A stretch of 64,000 nt of DNA from Engraulis encrasicolus (GCF_034702125.1 NC_085868.1:43235547-43299546), one strand, 5' to 3'; positions 13,319 through 25,724 are shown, numbered from the stretch's first letter. Numbers and translations: made by a program. The notes: generated by a model from the sequence alone, not told the origin.

Positions 13319-13416
13319 TAAGATGTGCTGACCTCTTCAGAAAGGCACTTAAAGAGTCAATAGGAAAAGCCATTGGGCCAGCCCAGCACTTTTTACACAC
13401 CTGCCATTTAAAAAGT
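13319..13416 (+). repeat. Interspersed repeat, copy 2
   Basis: Close match to 12787-12880 with a 9-bp difference (GCCAGCCCA) in the middle; the homology stops at the ACACCTGCCATTTAAAAAGT block. Confidence 0.8.
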
Positions 13417-13966
13417 AATGGGAGTTGGGACATGAAACTTTCACCGTTTGGAGTAATCTCATAGAGCTCGCAAACAACGTGTCAACTAAACTTCAAGGTG
13501 AAAGTGTAGATGTTTTATGAACAAAAAAAGCTTCCTGCACTCTGATCCCTAGAGGGCTGTAATGCCTGGCAAGAAGGTTCCGTCCATTGTTTTCTATGGG
13601 GACCCAAACTTGCACAAAATCGCCAAAAACGGAAAAACGACAAGAGACACGGACACGCTATATCAGTACAAATGATCTCCAAGCCGAGCTGGTCGTTTAA
13701 GTGTTTGAACGGTGTCTCTATCTCGAAAGGCCTAGGAGGAGATCCATGTTCTATTTTTACTGCCCTGCACAAGAGAAGCAAGCAAGCAACAAAGCAAGTA
13801 TAAACTGTACTTAGAGATTACTAGAATCTGGCCTTGCTCTGCAAGCCCGCTTAATGATTTTAGTACCACACAAAAAGTGTCACTAGCTTGTTTTTCAGAC
13901 TGCAGTCTTTTTTCAGCCCTCGCAGTAGTGGCTTATCCTCTCAGCCATCGGTAGCACAAGTCCCAA
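13417..13966. other. No gene recognised
   Basis: Repeat-like wording such as CATTGTTTTCTATGGGGACC and GAGATCCATGTTCTATTTTT suggests old transposon sequence, but no ends or second copy in the window were found. Confidence 0.3.
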
Positions 13967-14034
13967 GTGTGATAACAGCTGTGCAGACCTGGCACCACAT
14001 TTGGTGTGATAACAGCTGTGCAGACCTGGCAACA
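13967..14034 (+). repeat. Short tandem duplication
   Basis: The string GTGTGATAACAGCTGTGCAG plus ACCTGGCA occurs twice, 36 bp apart, without change. Confidence 0.9.
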
Positions 14035-14119
14035 CTTTAGGCTCATTAACACCTTCAGGCTCCAGAGTACCAACTGATGGAGGAACAGCAGCAAAGCCTT
14101 TTCACAGTCACTTTGATGA

Positions 14120-14390
<271 letters not shown>

Positions 14391-14674
14391 GCATTCTCGA
14401 TGTGGTCGGGCAGATACTTACTTTCAGTAAAGCACTTAAATTCCCAGACAGCTACCAAGACACTGAGTCAGAGAAGGTCATTCGCAGGATACAAAATGCA
14501 GCCATGTACTCCATACAGCTGATAGCAGACTGCTCAAAAGGCTCCAGGGCATCAGGGAGAATCATATTGAGTGCAAGCAACACAGAACAGGAATGAGATA
14601 TGAGCATGAGCTCTCAGATGGATGTAAATGCTGTGCATTCTGCACTTTAGAGGGCAGCATATGGGTTATAATAT

Positions 14675-14964
14675 CAGTGGTTCTCAACTGGAACGGTCTT
14701 GGGACTCTCATTCTGTCGCAACCCAATTTTTTTAGCGACACTCGAATGACCGGTGGTTGCACGCTACTATCTCGCATAAACATTCTGATTTTATCTATGA
14801 CGACAGATGACACAAGTTCAATCGCCTATCAACATAAAAGTTGTACATTTTTTGAGGAAAATTTAGTGTTTTTTTTTTAGCGAATCAATGAATTAAATTG
14901 TTTTTACACCATGACCCCTCCCCGACCCACTTTTGGGTCGCGACCCACCAGTTGAGAAACACTG
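14675..14964 (-). mobile_element. hAT-type MITE family H1, copy 1
   Basis: 290-bp element with inverted ends CAGTGGTTCTCAACTGG and CCAGTTGAGAAACACTG. The interior (GGGTCGCGACCC, TATGACGACAGATGACACAA, CGCCTATCA) matches the copy at 29500-29828 in opposite orientation. The right flank GGTTATAT resembles the left flank GGTTATAATAT, consistent with an 8-bp duplication that later gained 3 bp. No coding capacity. The ends are of the kind seen in hAT/Charlie elements. Confidence 0.85.
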
Positions 14965-15504
14965 GGTTATATGATAGTTGTGGTCAGAAATCTAAGCAAG
15001 GTTGAATTAATTTCAACATTTTCCAATAGTGGTGGTGTGGGGGTTATTGTAAGGGTAATTATATAGCCTACAGATATGAACACATTAAATAACACAGCCA
15101 CCAAAGTAAAGGCAGACACAGTCCACAACCACTGGAAACTGCAGCCAACTGACCAAGTGTGTGTACACTCCAGCCCAGTGCTTGATGCCATCCACTTCTT
15201 TAGCTTTTTTTTCAGGATGTATTTTCAATCTTGCTGCTTTCTCTTTTGCAGCTCCGATGACAGCACGAGACAACAACAAAATATGCCGAGTCACGCTTTG
15301 TTGAGCTGTAGGCGAAACAGAAAACTGGCAGTGGAAAAGAGACATTAGGAGACATTAGTGACAGGTTCAGGCATTAGACATTTGAAGACACCATTAGCTA
15401 AAACATTTTGTCCCAAAAATATCACATGGTGTGACACCATATTCAATTTTTTATAATGGGAAATTGCTCTAAGACCTCTAGAGAATGGATATCTTCTTTC
15501 TCTT
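14965..15504. other. No gene; half of a MITE end at 15302-15345
   Basis: GAGCTGTAGGCGAAACAGAA and CAGTGGAAAAGAGAC at 15302-15345 match the right end of the MITE at 20973-21140. No matching left end is visible upstream, so this is a solitary or decayed copy. Confidence 0.5.
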
Positions 15505-15568
15505 TAAAGTTTTATACAGCACCTTTCAAACCACCCATGGTCCCTTAACTATAATCCGGAATTCCGGA

Positions 15569-15658
<90 letters not shown>

Positions 15659-15725
15659 AGCATGTGGAAACTAGTAGACAAAAGCCTCACAGAAAAAAAT
15701 GTGTTTTGAACATGGCCAATGAAGA
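15505..15725 (+). repeat. Microsatellite-bearing repeat MB, copy 2
   Basis: TTATACAGCACCTTTCAAAC, CACCCATGGTCCCTTAAC, a compound GT/CGTG run at 15572-15658, then GTGGAAACTAGTAG and CCTCACAGAAAA. It parallels copy 1 at 14120-14390 block by block. A perfect 16-bp palindrome ATCCGGAATTCCGGAT sits at 15554-15569 just before the microsatellite. Confidence 0.8.
15572..15658 (+). repeat. Compound (GT)14(CGTG)14 microsatellite
   Basis: A GT run of about 29 bases passes directly into about 14 CGTG tetranucleotides, an unusually CpG-rich microsatellite. Confidence 0.97.
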
Positions 15726-16269
15726 CCTATTTTGAATATGGTTGGAATGTGTATTCAAAAGGGTGGGAGAAGCTTTGTCACTGGTGGCTGTCAAATCGAT
15801 GTCAAATACCTGTTTTCAGACAGCTCAACAATGCCCAGCAGAGGGAGATTGGTGAGCCAGAACATCCTGATCGAGGTCATGACATCCACAGGTGATATCC
15901 AATGCTTCACTTGGGTAGAGACACAAGATTTCCCCCAATCCCACAGAAGCGTATGTATGATACAGTAAAAGGTCTGACCAGGACTTGAATGAGACACTAT
16001 CGGTTGCTGCCGTCCAAAATCCGTTCGAGTTCTATTTTCCAAATGCAGCGCCGGTTGGTGTGGAAGGACATATATGTTTCCATGGATTTTCGCCACCACC
16101 GGTAAAAATTGCTTCTGTCCCGCGACGCTTCACCGCTTTGGTGTGAAAGCGGCCTAAGAGATGGAGGTTGAAAATGTGCATATCTAACGATGTGTAAGTG
16201 GGCGTTGATGGTGTGGAGGAGAATGGAAGTCGGGTGCTACTTTTAATAGCAGCCACTGCTTCAGGTTTA

Positions 16270-16634
16270 CGGTGCATACACACCGTCAGCGTGGACGTCC
16301 ACTTAACGTCCACTTCACGTGTCCGTTATCAGTCCGAAACGGCTAGAATACATGAAAACAGATCATGCCTTGCACACAGGAGCGCGGTGTAAGCGTGGCG
16401 CATGTCCGGCCCGACCGGACATGTCCACGATGCTCCTTGAAAATAGAACTTGAGTCTATTTTCCTGCGCGGACGTCCGCCTTCAATGATCGGCTTCCATT
16501 GAAAATGAATGACTGCTGCCCACAGATAGAACGTGGACTTTGGTGCAGTGTGAAAGGCAGCCCGCGAACCTCTCGAACTCGCAATGCTCCCGGACACGTT
16601 AAGCGAACACAAATATCTTGGTGTGTATGTACCG
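16270..16634. mobile_element. Harbinger-like MITE with TTA duplication
   Basis: 365-bp element flanked by TTA at 16267-16269 and 16635-16637. Ends are CGGTGCATACACACC and GGTGTGTATGTACCG, inverse except at one position. A TTA duplication with short inverted ends fits PIF/Harbinger. The interior is CpG-rich (GCGCGGACGTCCGCC) and has no transposase frame. Directly upstream, TTTGGTGTGAAAGCGGCCTAA at about 16137-16157 looks like the end of a different fish MITE. Confidence 0.85.
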
Positions 16635-18157
16635 TTAGTCTTTACTCTTGTCTCTCCAACTCCAACTCAATCTGCAAGGGAACAATAAAGGACAGGACAT
16701 TACTCTGTTCTTTGGTCTCCATTTCCCGCTTCTCTTGTCATTTCTACATACAGTAAGCCCATTCAGTGGCGGAGGCATTGACCTGTTACCATGCATCCCC
16801 GACGTAGTGCCATATCCAGGCCGTCACTAGGTTTGAGAGACAGGGGGGGCTTAGCCCCAGAGGAAGAAAATGCGCACAATTTTTTTTCAGCTCACCTGCT
16901 AAGGTTTTGTCTATGAATTCATTATTTTAAGAGCAAAGAAATCCCGCACACTGTCCATTGCACCAACAAACTTTAACCCTTTTAATGCCAATGTTATTTT
17001 GGTGAAAATGCTCGATTTGGGCATCACATATTCAACAGGCTGTGGCTGGACAGGGGTAACAGATAGAGCCTAACTGTAAATTACAAAAATGTTGAGGAAG
17101 ACCCAAAGTTTATTTTGGGAGTAAATATGCATACCTAATTAGCATATTATGACGTCATATGGGGCGGCCATTTTGAATTTTTAATTAGTAATGGAAAATA
17201 TTGATAATTTTCAATAGATTTTCAATAGATTATTGAATTTATTTAGAAATATGTGGCATCCCATTACTGTCATGTTGTGCACATACATTATGGTCAAGTA
17301 AAAAAGTAGTTTTAAGCCTAACATATAGTAAATATTGTAACTAATATTGTAATAATAATAACTAGCAAGAAACGGAATAACTGGGAGGTTGTTGCCTGGA
17401 GTGCCAAATGTGTTTGCATCTACCTGTGACTTTTTAGTCTGTGAAAACCTTTCTCAGACAGGGTAAGCACACATATTCAGTACACATATATGCCTATATA
17501 GCCTATTTTACTACACCTGTGACCTATATAGGCTACTGTAGGCCATTTGGATAAGGCGCAGGGGCAATGACCCCTGTATGCATAGGATCATCCTGGATGA
17601 TCATCAGCATAGCTCAGTGAATGAATGTTACAGATTGTCACTTTTCACAGAACTAATGGGCACAGTGTCAAGATAATGGGCATAAAAAAGGCCTAATTTG
17701 TATCATGAGGTGTACCCTTGTGAAATCAGTTTCAGGAAAAGGGGTGGAGAGGCGGAGCAAATCAGCATCACCTCTCCTGTTATCTCAGCTCTATTGACTT
17801 ATAAACTGCTTCTATTCATTTTGGTATCATAGGCTACTGTTAGGCATACAGACATGGATCGAAAGTACACACAGCCCAATTAGGCCGACGTTGTCACGTT
17901 ATAGTAGGCCTATACTTTATAAGTAACACCTAAAGTCGGCTATCTGAAGGCGATTAGAAGCGGCACCATCTCCCCTCACGCATAGCGCAGCGCTTTCCTC
18001 TCCAGTCTCTCCGGTTCCGCCCCCTCTTCCATGCTGCTTTAGTGACATGACAAACTCTAATAAAGACAGTCCAACCACGGCGACCAGCCCAGTTTTCAAC
18101 AAGTCTAAAATATTCGTGTTATAGGGTATGCGTCTTCATTTCGCCGTGCGCAACGGT
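16635..18157. other. No gene; repeat fragments
   Basis: CCGTCACTAGGTTTGAGAG followed by GGGGGGGCTTAGCCCC near 16821-16857 resembles a hAT element edge without partner. The part at 16930-16978 is an inverted match of 19600-19643. The rest, including AATTAGCATATTATGACGTC near 17139, is unassigned. Confidence 0.4.
16930..16978 (-). repeat. Interspersed repeat end, copy 1
   Basis: Read on the minus strand it gives TTAAAGTTTGTTGGTGCAAT, GGACAGTGTGCGGGATTTCT; the same string with a few changes lies on the plus strand at 19600-19643. It may be the 3' end of a retroelement family. Confidence 0.6.
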
Positions 18158-18181
18158 AAAAAAAAAAAAAAAAAAAAAAAA
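18158..18181 (+). repeat. A24 homopolymer
   Basis: 24 consecutive A residues. No LINE or SINE body is recognisable upstream, so it is not called a retrotransposon tail. Confidence 0.9.
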
Positions 18182-18399
18182 CGCGGATATTTCCCCAAGC
18201 CATGTATCGAATTTCTACGGGATGTACAACGTCTAACAGGATAATCCATTACTTTTTGTAGCAGTGGTTTTCCTTACGGTCTTTCATAGAGGGAAATGAC
18301 ATACGTTATCTTTATGTTTTAGCTTTTTTGCCTACTCCAGCTTAGGGGAAGACGCACGTCAAAGTTCACCACCAAGTGAAATATAGCCTATTTCGATGA

Positions 18400-19140
18400 A
18401 CACATGATGACTGCAATCACTTTAGGGGCGACATATGGCATTGTATTGCATATAAAACGCACGACATAGAAATAGTGGTTGCCTATTTAGAGGTTTATTC
18501 AGTGAAATTACGCATATCGCCCTGTGGGTTTGGATGACAATAAACGCTTCTCGCATGTTCTAAGGAAATCCCCCGTAACCATTTACAAGTCGCCAAGCAA
18601 ACACATTCTCACAACCCCGCAAATGTTCATTAGTTTGTGTTCAGGATCATGTTTCCTAGGTCTACACCGTGTTTCTGTGTTTGACAGGGGAGGTCCCAAA
18701 CAGCCGATTGATCGTCTGTGTTGCAATCTCAGCAGCAACATCTTTTTTCTTATAATAATGGCTGCAATTACTTGAGGGGCGAAATACGCAATTGCATTGC
18801 ACACAAAACATCATGACAAGTTGTCGTCTGGGGGCAGGCCAACTTGCTTCAGATTTATTCAGTGAATGAAACCAGTCGCATGCGTTCAGCTCGCCTGGAA
18901 CAGGGCTTCGCCTTCGCGTCGCGTGTGTTCAAATGGGAACTCCCCTACCTAATGAAGTCTCCAAACAAACCTCTTCTCTCAATCCCGAAACTTTCCATTG
19001 AGTTATGGTTAGGATCAGTTATGTTTGTAAAACTGTTTATGTATGTAAAACTGACGCGATGTTTCCCTGTGTTTGGCAAGGGGATCTATTTCACTGCCTA
19101 TTCGAATTGGCTGTTCTTCTCTGTAGCCACGGCTAAGCTA
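18400..19140 (+). repeat. Diverged tandem duplication, unit about 360 bp
   Basis: Two direct units share an ordered chain: GACTGCAATCAC versus GGCTGCAATTAC, AGGGGCGA, GCATTGTATTGCA versus GCAATTGCATTGCA, TTTATTCAGTGAA, TCTCACAACCCCG versus TCTCAATCCCG, TTCAGGATCATGTTT versus TTAGGATCAGTTATGTTT, and TGTGTTTGACAGGGGA versus TGTGTTTGGCAAGGGGA. The first unit covers about 18405-18755 and the second about 18760-19110. A weaker third may start near 19230 (AATCTCACAACGCCG). Confidence 0.65.
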
Positions 19141-19599
19141 GCAATAGGAGACGCATTGTCTAAGGCCATATTATAAATGTCTACACATATACAATCAACT
19201 TGTGAGAAAATATAATGTCACTAAACATAAACCACAAAGACAAATTGCATTTAGAATGTATTTGGGCTTGAATTAGAGGAAATTATGTGCACAATCTCAC
19301 AACGCCGATCCTCCTTTGTTTTGAAATAGTGACTTGCAACGCAACTTCCGCGTCTGGGTTTTCAGATGGAAATTACTCGAAAAAAATGCACTAAGAGGGG
19401 TCGAAATTCTTAGAAAGGATTGAAGTACCACATGTCTGCCACCCAGTGGAAAGGAGTATGGACAAGATTTTACACTCTATTCGACGTGACAGCCCACCTA
19501 ATTCAATACCGCGACCTGTCGCAATTTTGCGACGACGGCAGTAAAAGGGTTAATACATTGTTTCGGTCATCCGTACATCCGACCTTCTTCATGTTGTAT

Positions 19600-19643
19600 T
19601 AAAGTTTGTTGGTGGAATGGACAGTGTGCAGGATTTCTTTACA
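19600..19643 (+). repeat. Interspersed repeat end, copy 2
   Basis: Matches 16930-16978 in opposite orientation (TTAAAGTTTGTTGGTGGAAT, GGACAGTGTGCAGGATTTCT). Confidence 0.6.
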
Positions 19644-19929
19644 CTTGAATGACAACCCCACTGGGATAATATCCTACGCACCTGCCCACCTACAGAGGTG
19701 CGCAAAAGCGTCTTCTTGAACAATTATTTTAAGAGCACCATACCGATTTTTAAACACTAGTTACAGTGGGGTTTTTTTTTATCACATTTTAATTAACATC
19801 CCTTATATGTAAGCTAAACAAAACATTTCACAATGTTTCAAATGATAACATACTGATACTCCTGGACACTTTGGTGGTAACTTTGTCTTGGCCACCCAGC
19901 ACAGGTGACACTATGTACACTTTATTTTT

Positions 19930-20040
<111 letters not shown>

Positions 20041-20202
20041 CCCCCCCCCACCCCCGCATCCTTTTTCCAAGGAATACAATGGACATTGTACTAGGCAGAG
20101 AGACTATGGACACTCCTGGACACTTTATGGCCACTTTGTCTTGGCTTCTATGTGCCACTTGGCACATGTTAACACTGTGGACACTTTACACTTTATATTT
20201 TG

Positions 20203-20213
20203 GTGTGTGTGTT

Positions 20214-20250
<37 letters not shown>
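20203..20250 (+). repeat. (GT)n(GA)n microsatellite
   Basis: GT run of about 36 bases with one TT, followed by a short GA run; the second member of the duplicated LINE 3' UTR. Confidence 0.95.
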
Positions 20251-20251
<1 letters not shown>

Positions 20252-20972
20252 TGCCTTGGCAAAATGTAAGCAACAGTAAGCTATATATGATTATTTTATG
20301 TGTAAATATGTGTGTTATGTCTTGTGGGCAATGTCCTTATTTATGTGTGTATGCTAATTGACACCTTAATTTCCCCCTGGGATCAATAAACGATACACTA
20401 CTCTACTCTACTACTCTAAATATTATGTACGGAAGTTAAAATGATTAGATAAAAATGCAGAGAGCATAATTTACACAAGGAATAGGAACTTTAAGGAGTT
20501 ACTATCTAACTACACTGTCTCCAGGAGAAGCAGTGGTCAGGAAGCGATTCATTCAAACAGGTTCCTTACTTGGAAAACTATGCATCCCCGGCAGATATTA
20601 GGTCATTTTTACTCCATCAGTAGCTATTTTCAGTTCATGTGTGTTTTCAAACTGTAATATTTTTCAAAATAGGCTATTAAAGCTCAACTATAATTTCAAG
20701 ACAAAGTCAAATGGATTTGATACACGGGTATTGTGAGTGAAAATTGATACTTTGAGTCGGAAGATTTCATCCGTGTAAGTGATTACACTTTTCTCGAGGT
20801 GTTAGTCACAAAGCACAATCCTCTACCTGTTTCCCCCCCGCATAACATATTGCTGTGCACCCTGCTTTTATTGCTGTGCAGTAGGATATAAGTGACATTA
20901 AACAATAAATAAGCAAACAGGAACTTGTATTCAGATTAACGTGCCTTCTTGGTGGTTCGTATTCAGTGCTTT

Positions 20973-21140
20973 CTCTTTTCCACCGGCGGTTTTCTGGTAG
21001 GCCTACAGCTCAACACAGCACAACTTGACCGCCAATTTTTGATTGAGCCGTGTTGTGCCCAAATCGAAAAGCATCAAGTGGTGGCTGAGCCACACTGTGA
21101 CGAGCTGTAGGCTTACCAGAAAACCAGCAGTGGAAAAGAG
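20973..21140. mobile_element. MITE with long inverted ends
   Basis: 168-bp unit whose halves are inverse: CTCTTTTCCACC at the left and GGTGG/AGTGGAAAAGAG at the right, continuing with TTTTCTGGTAGGCCTACAGC against GCTGTAGGCTTACCAGAAAA. The arms are about 38 bp. No clear target duplication. A half copy is at 15302-15345. Ends like this occur in common fish MITEs, family not assigned. Confidence 0.8.
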
Positions 21141-21247
21141 CCATAAGTCTCTCCCTCTCCCTCTTCCTCCCCCACCCCCACAGCTCACTCCCCTTCTTCC
21201 AGTCACACAAACAGTTCTGCATACACATTCAAATTTGGCATGCAAAT

Positions 21248-21248
<1 letters not shown>

Positions 21249-21295
<47 letters not shown>

Positions 21296-21334
21296 ACGCA
21301 CACGCACACGCACACGCACACACACACGCACACA
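21249..21334 (+). repeat. (CA)n with GCACAC variants
   Basis: CA run of about 86 bases in which the second half has regular CG-containing units (CACACG), a hexamer-scale pattern inside a dinucleotide array. Confidence 0.96.
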
Positions 21335-22309
21335 GTTTTTTGTTATCTTTCAGCACTTTTCAAACATTCCCCCAAACTTTCTTTTGGAGAAAGAAGAAAC
21401 TTCAATTTTCTGATAACAATGGAGGAGGTCATAGCTGCTGTTTCATTTTCTTTCCCAGATATGAAACATTGTAGTTTTTGTTTTTGCGCTGAAACACCAA
21501 AATTCCTTTTTAACATTTTATATTTGTCAGTTAACTATATTTTGTTCCTGCTGGATTTCCAATAGGAGACATATTCTCAACTGACCTCTCATGTTCTTAC
21601 TCAACCCCCGGGCCTTCTAACAGCTCTCTGTGTGAATCTCCAGCATCATGTCTGAGTAATACCCTTTCTGCTTTACTTGTTGCGCCTACTGTACAATATG
21701 TTTGCTGACGTTTGATAGGTATGTAACTGTAGAGGACACTGTTACCAAGTTATGTTTGTAAACGTTTGAAAATTAATTGCAGGTGTTCTGAACGCCCTAG
21801 CCCATGCTGTGACCTATTAAGGGAGCTTGAGATAAGGAAATTCAGACTTTTGTAATGTAACATGGCCCAGGGTTATGTTGCTGGCATATCGTCGGCTTGC
21901 TACCAAAACCGCCTAAGTCCGAATTTGGTCAAAATGAGATTTTTGCATAAACTTACTCCCCTACCACAGCTGCATCACCCTGTTTTTTGCCAGAATCGTT
22001 GCTCAATCACAACAGTCACCAGATTCAAAAATCTGTATGTATAAAGTCACACACTGCTTATGAGAAAATGAATGACCGGGGACATAGCAATAGGGAGGAC
22101 AAGGACGGCATTTGCATGTAGGCCTAGGGCCCTCCTGCAGGTGGCAGGGGTAGGGGCCCTTTTATGATCTTGGCAGGTGGTATGGGGGCCCTATCTATTC
22201 ATCCTGGGGGCCTGTGCACAATTGTTCTGCCAACGTGAATAACTTGGGTAACTTGACTTAGCCATTTTTGATGCAAGAAAGAGTTTATTTATATCTGTTA
22301 AGAGTTTTT

Positions 22310-22313
<4 letters not shown>
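21335..22313. other. No gene; one arm of an inverted pair at 21886
   Basis: ATATCGTCGGCTTGCTACCA and ACCGCCTAAGTCCGA (21886-21932) are inverted relative to 23600-23638. The sequence at 22080-22210 has GGGCCCT-rich wording typical of decayed hAT elements. Nothing else could be assigned. Confidence 0.4.
21886..21932 (+). repeat. Repeat arm pairing with 23600-23638
   Basis: About 40 bp matches the inverse of 23600-23638 with few changes. The two arms are 1.7 kb apart and could be the ends of one element or two independent copies in opposite orientation. Confidence 0.6.

Positions 22314-22344
<31 letters not shown>
22314..22344 (+). repeat. (TC)n microsatellite
   Basis: CT run of about 31 bases preceded by a T run. 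Confidence 0.95.
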
Positions 22345-22346
<2 letters not shown>

Positions 22347-23445
22347 AAAGATAATGGCCATGTTTCAAAACTTCATCCTTAGACATCTGTCAGAGATAAT
22401 CTTGTTATGACACAATGGTTGTAGCCTTACATTAATTAATGGTTGTAGCCTTAGAACAAATTAAGCAATGAATTATCATGTGCTTTATTTGATGTTGTTG
22501 CAGATTTATAGAACAATACCATAGACCGCAACATCTGATGACAATCTGATATATCATAAATTTATTTAATGATTTATAATGTAGATTTTGAACGCATTAC
22601 GTTGACGTCACTAGTGCAATGAATTACAGCTTACACAGCAGGATAGATGACTTCTATTGTCCAGTAGTGGTTCTAAACCATGTTCTGAGTACCACGGCCA
22701 TGGTGTTGAAGTGGGCGGGCGACAATTCTGTGACCAGGTTACTCGGTCATGGGCAAGGTTGGGGGGGTGGGGCAGTTCTATGAGCATGGAGAAGAGCAAA
22801 AGTTAACCAAAGATGATAAACAAGGAGGAGACAGTTTGTTAGGAGGTACAAGGACCATAGAAGTGCCCCACCCCTTCATCCTCCTCCATGAATGATGGGA
22901 CCTCAACATGGAGATTGGGCGTCACTGCATGGCTTACTCTGTGTGACCTTGGAGTCGTGATCTGCCCTGATATGAGGAATGAATGAATTACCATTGTGGC
23001 AATTGCTCTGGCATAATAACAAAAAGAGTTCTACTCTGAATGAGAATGTAAATAATGTTTCATTGAAAGCTAATGTGACGCAGAGTGCTAGAAAGTAAAA
23101 GAAATCCAAAAGTTGGTAGGCATGAGATTTACCAGCATGCTAGATTGTTACAAGATCTACAAAAATATTTCAATCATTCACCATATCCAAGATTAAAGTT
23201 TGGAATAAAAATAAAAAAAGAATAGTATAACTATCAAAATAATGTGCAGTGCATTGCTCTTGTTGTGCTGCTTCAAATAATTTATTTTAAAGTGTTTTGT
23301 TTTCCTTAGGAGCCATTTCATGTTTGACTTGCAGCTTCACTCAAAATAAATAAAGAAAATAAATTAACATCTTAGACAGGTAGGCCTACTGTTTGTAGTG
23401 GACCAATGACACAGACGACAGGATGATGCAGATGTGGTAAGGGAG
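22345..23445. other. No gene recognised
   Basis: The part 22860-22915 (CCCCACCCCTTCATCCTCCT, CCATGAATGATGGGACC) resembles the body of the SINE at 34588-34910 (CCCCATCCTCCTCCATGACT). The remainder is AT-rich and unassigned. Confidence 0.35.
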
Positions 23446-23548
23446 TTAAAAAGGGGAGTTCTGCAAAAATCTCCTTTGATCAAAATTATTAGGGGGGACT
23501 CACAATTGCTCTTTGCCCAGGGTCTCAGATTTCCTAGAACCGCCACTG
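23446..23548. mobile_element. Solitary hAT-like right end
   Basis: ATTAGGGGGGACTCACAATT, CTTTGCCCAGGG and CCTAGAACCGCCACTG, ending at 23548, look like the 3' end of a hAT element whose inverted repeat would start CAGTGGCGGTTCTAGG. No such start is present upstream, so the element is truncated. Confidence 0.5.
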
Positions 23549-23599
23549 ATATTTGGCGCCCCCTTTGGCGCATAGTTTTTCCCTGTTTTCCGAAAACCC

Positions 23600-23638
23600 C
23601 AAAATCGGACTTAGGCGGTCTTGGTAGCAAGCCGACGA
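23600..23638 (-). repeat. Repeat arm pairing with 21886-21932
   Basis: TCGGACTTAGGCGGTCTTGG and TAGCAAGCCGACGATAT are the inverse of the 21886 arm. Confidence 0.6.
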
Positions 23639-23829
23639 TATTATAAAATGTGTCAACCCTTTCAAAGAGATGTCAAATAGCTGCAAATGATAGCCATCTC
23701 TCCATATACAGTGGTTTATTTGCAAAACGGTGTATCTCCATTTGGTAGAATGTTGGGAAATTGACATTTTTGTATTGGACTTTCCATTGAATTGCATTGC
23801 AAAATGCATTTTATGTAGGCTAAAAGAGT

Positions 23830-24850
23830 ATGTTCTCAAATAGTATCTTCTCGAATAGGCCTGAAGTCTGCGCGCATTGCTAAGCAAATCTTGGAAGGTT
23901 TAAAATCATCTCTGACATTAAGAGAGAGAATCTCGCTGAATGATTATCAGAATGGGTTGTGCCCCGACTCAAGGGATCCTTTTCCAGGGTTATATCTGTT
24001 TCCAAAGATTGATGAATGTGAAGGTACTTTCTTATTGTCTTCAGAGAAGATTGTTATGAGTGTGTTTGCAACTGGTGGTAAAGCCATGTACAAAATATGT
24101 ATTAAAGTACTGAACAAAAAATGGTTAATTGCAAGAACAGATACTGTACACCATGGCGTAATGTATTAATGATAAATGAGGACACCAAGCCAGCATGGAG
24201 AGCCTTGTACAAGCCGCCATTAACTAAGAGAATGGGAGACTTACAATGGAGGGTATTGCATGGTATTGTGGCCACAAACTCTTTTATATCTATTCTCAAT
24301 CCAGAAGTAGCAGCACACTGTCCTTTTTGCATGGAAAGAGAAACTGTGTTTCACATGTTCTTTTATTGTTTGAGGCTGTGTTCTTTGTTTGTTTTTTTGG
24401 AGGGACTCCTCCAGAAATTTGGTGAACCCTTCTCAAAGCAAGTGTTTATACTCGGGTTTAAATATTGTAAAAAGAAGAGCTCCAAAGCGCAACTGATTAA
24501 TTACATCTTGGACAATGCTAAAATGTCTATTTACATCACTAGGAAAAACAAAATTGAGAAAGACAGTGATGATGATGTATTGACCACTTTTGTGAGGCTA
24601 GTTAAAGTGAGAATACAGATGGAGTTCAACTTTTATAAGTCTATGAAGAATGTTGATGCTTTTGAACATGTATGGTGTCATAAAAGAGCGTTGTGCTCTG
24701 TCACTGATGGAAACCTGACATTTGCGCAATGGTTAGAAAGATTTTTTTTTTTTTTTTTTTTTAACCCATCTACCTCTGGCTGGAGTGTGTTTTTAACTGC
24801 ATAATGTAATATGCACCTTTTCGGTAAATAAAGGATTTTATAAAATTCAC
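23830..24850 (+). pseudogene. Tx1-like LINE ORF2 C-terminal part, broken
   Basis: The reading frame from about 23850 (SLTLRERISLNDYQ, then DPFPGLYLFP) shifts by one phase near 24140-24155 into the frame running from 24121 to 24804. The second frame has WRALYKPPLTKRMGDLQWRV, then a zinc-binding motif C67-C70-H78-C83 (CPFC, ETVFHMFFYC) as found at the C-terminus of Tx1/L1-type reverse transcriptases, then FYKSM, WC and LCSV blocks typical of fish members of this clade. The endonuclease and catalytic reverse-transcriptase domains are missing, so this is a 5'-truncated copy. It ends in a T21 run, an AATAAA at about 24825 and an A-rich tail at 24851. It cannot move by itself. Family assignment is from recognition of the pattern, not from a search. 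Confidence 0.8.
24742..24762 (+). repeat. T21 homopolymer
   Basis: Lies inside the end of the LINE frame and is read there as a Phe run; it marks an expansion within the LINE 3' region. Confidence 0.95.
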
Positions 24851-24859
24851 AAAAAAAAA

Positions 24860-25100
<241 letters not shown>

Positions 25101-25724
25101 TCTCTACCACATCAAAGCACATGTGATCACACAAAGACATTCTGCCCTCTTTTTTAAATTTCCTTCCGAGATGAATATCACAGAGGAGAATGAGGTTCAG
25201 AGGGAAGGAGAGAGGGTTGACGAGGGGGTGGGGTTGGTTAAGGTTGACATGGTGAGTCACAGATTGCAGAATATTCTGCTGAGATTTTTGACACTCCTAC
25301 TGACAGAAAAAAACAGTCAGCAGAACCTACACAAAAACAGCACAGACAGCAATATTAATTGCAGTACAATGATAGGCCCAGGCTGCCATGAAAGATAACT
25401 ACACAGTCGTTTGTTTTTCAGACATAAATGTATTATGGTCAGTGGCGGATTAGCAATTTGGGGGGGCAACTTTAGGGGTGTATGTCACAACTACCCCCGC
25501 GCCATTAGCATTGTGATTCATTATGAACTTGGAATTGATTTCATCTCGTTGTCACCGTGCCAGTGAAACAAACAGCCAAATGTCCTTCACTCAATTAAAT
25601 TTTTTTTAGCCAAGTTCACAGTGGGGTGGTGGAGAGAACATGTATCTGCTGTCTCTGGAGATCTAAAAAGATATCTGAAGGTTCACTGAGCCAGCCCTCC
25701 CTGTCCCTCTCTCTTCATCTTGGA
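25101..25724. other. No gene; hAT-like edge at 25440
   Basis: CAGTGGCGGATTAGCAATTT followed by GGGGGGGCAAC (25440-25470) resembles a hAT left end with no partner in view. No exon-like sequence. Confidence 0.4.

Noticed and set aside
16137..16157. Complete MITE ending in GTGAAAGCGGCCTAA
   Set aside because: Only one end is visible; no inverse start was found within about 300 bp upstream.
24121..24804. Host gene coding 227 residues
   Set aside because: The sequence is the C-terminal part of a LINE ORF with its zinc-binding motif, frameshifted at the start and ending in an A-rich tail.
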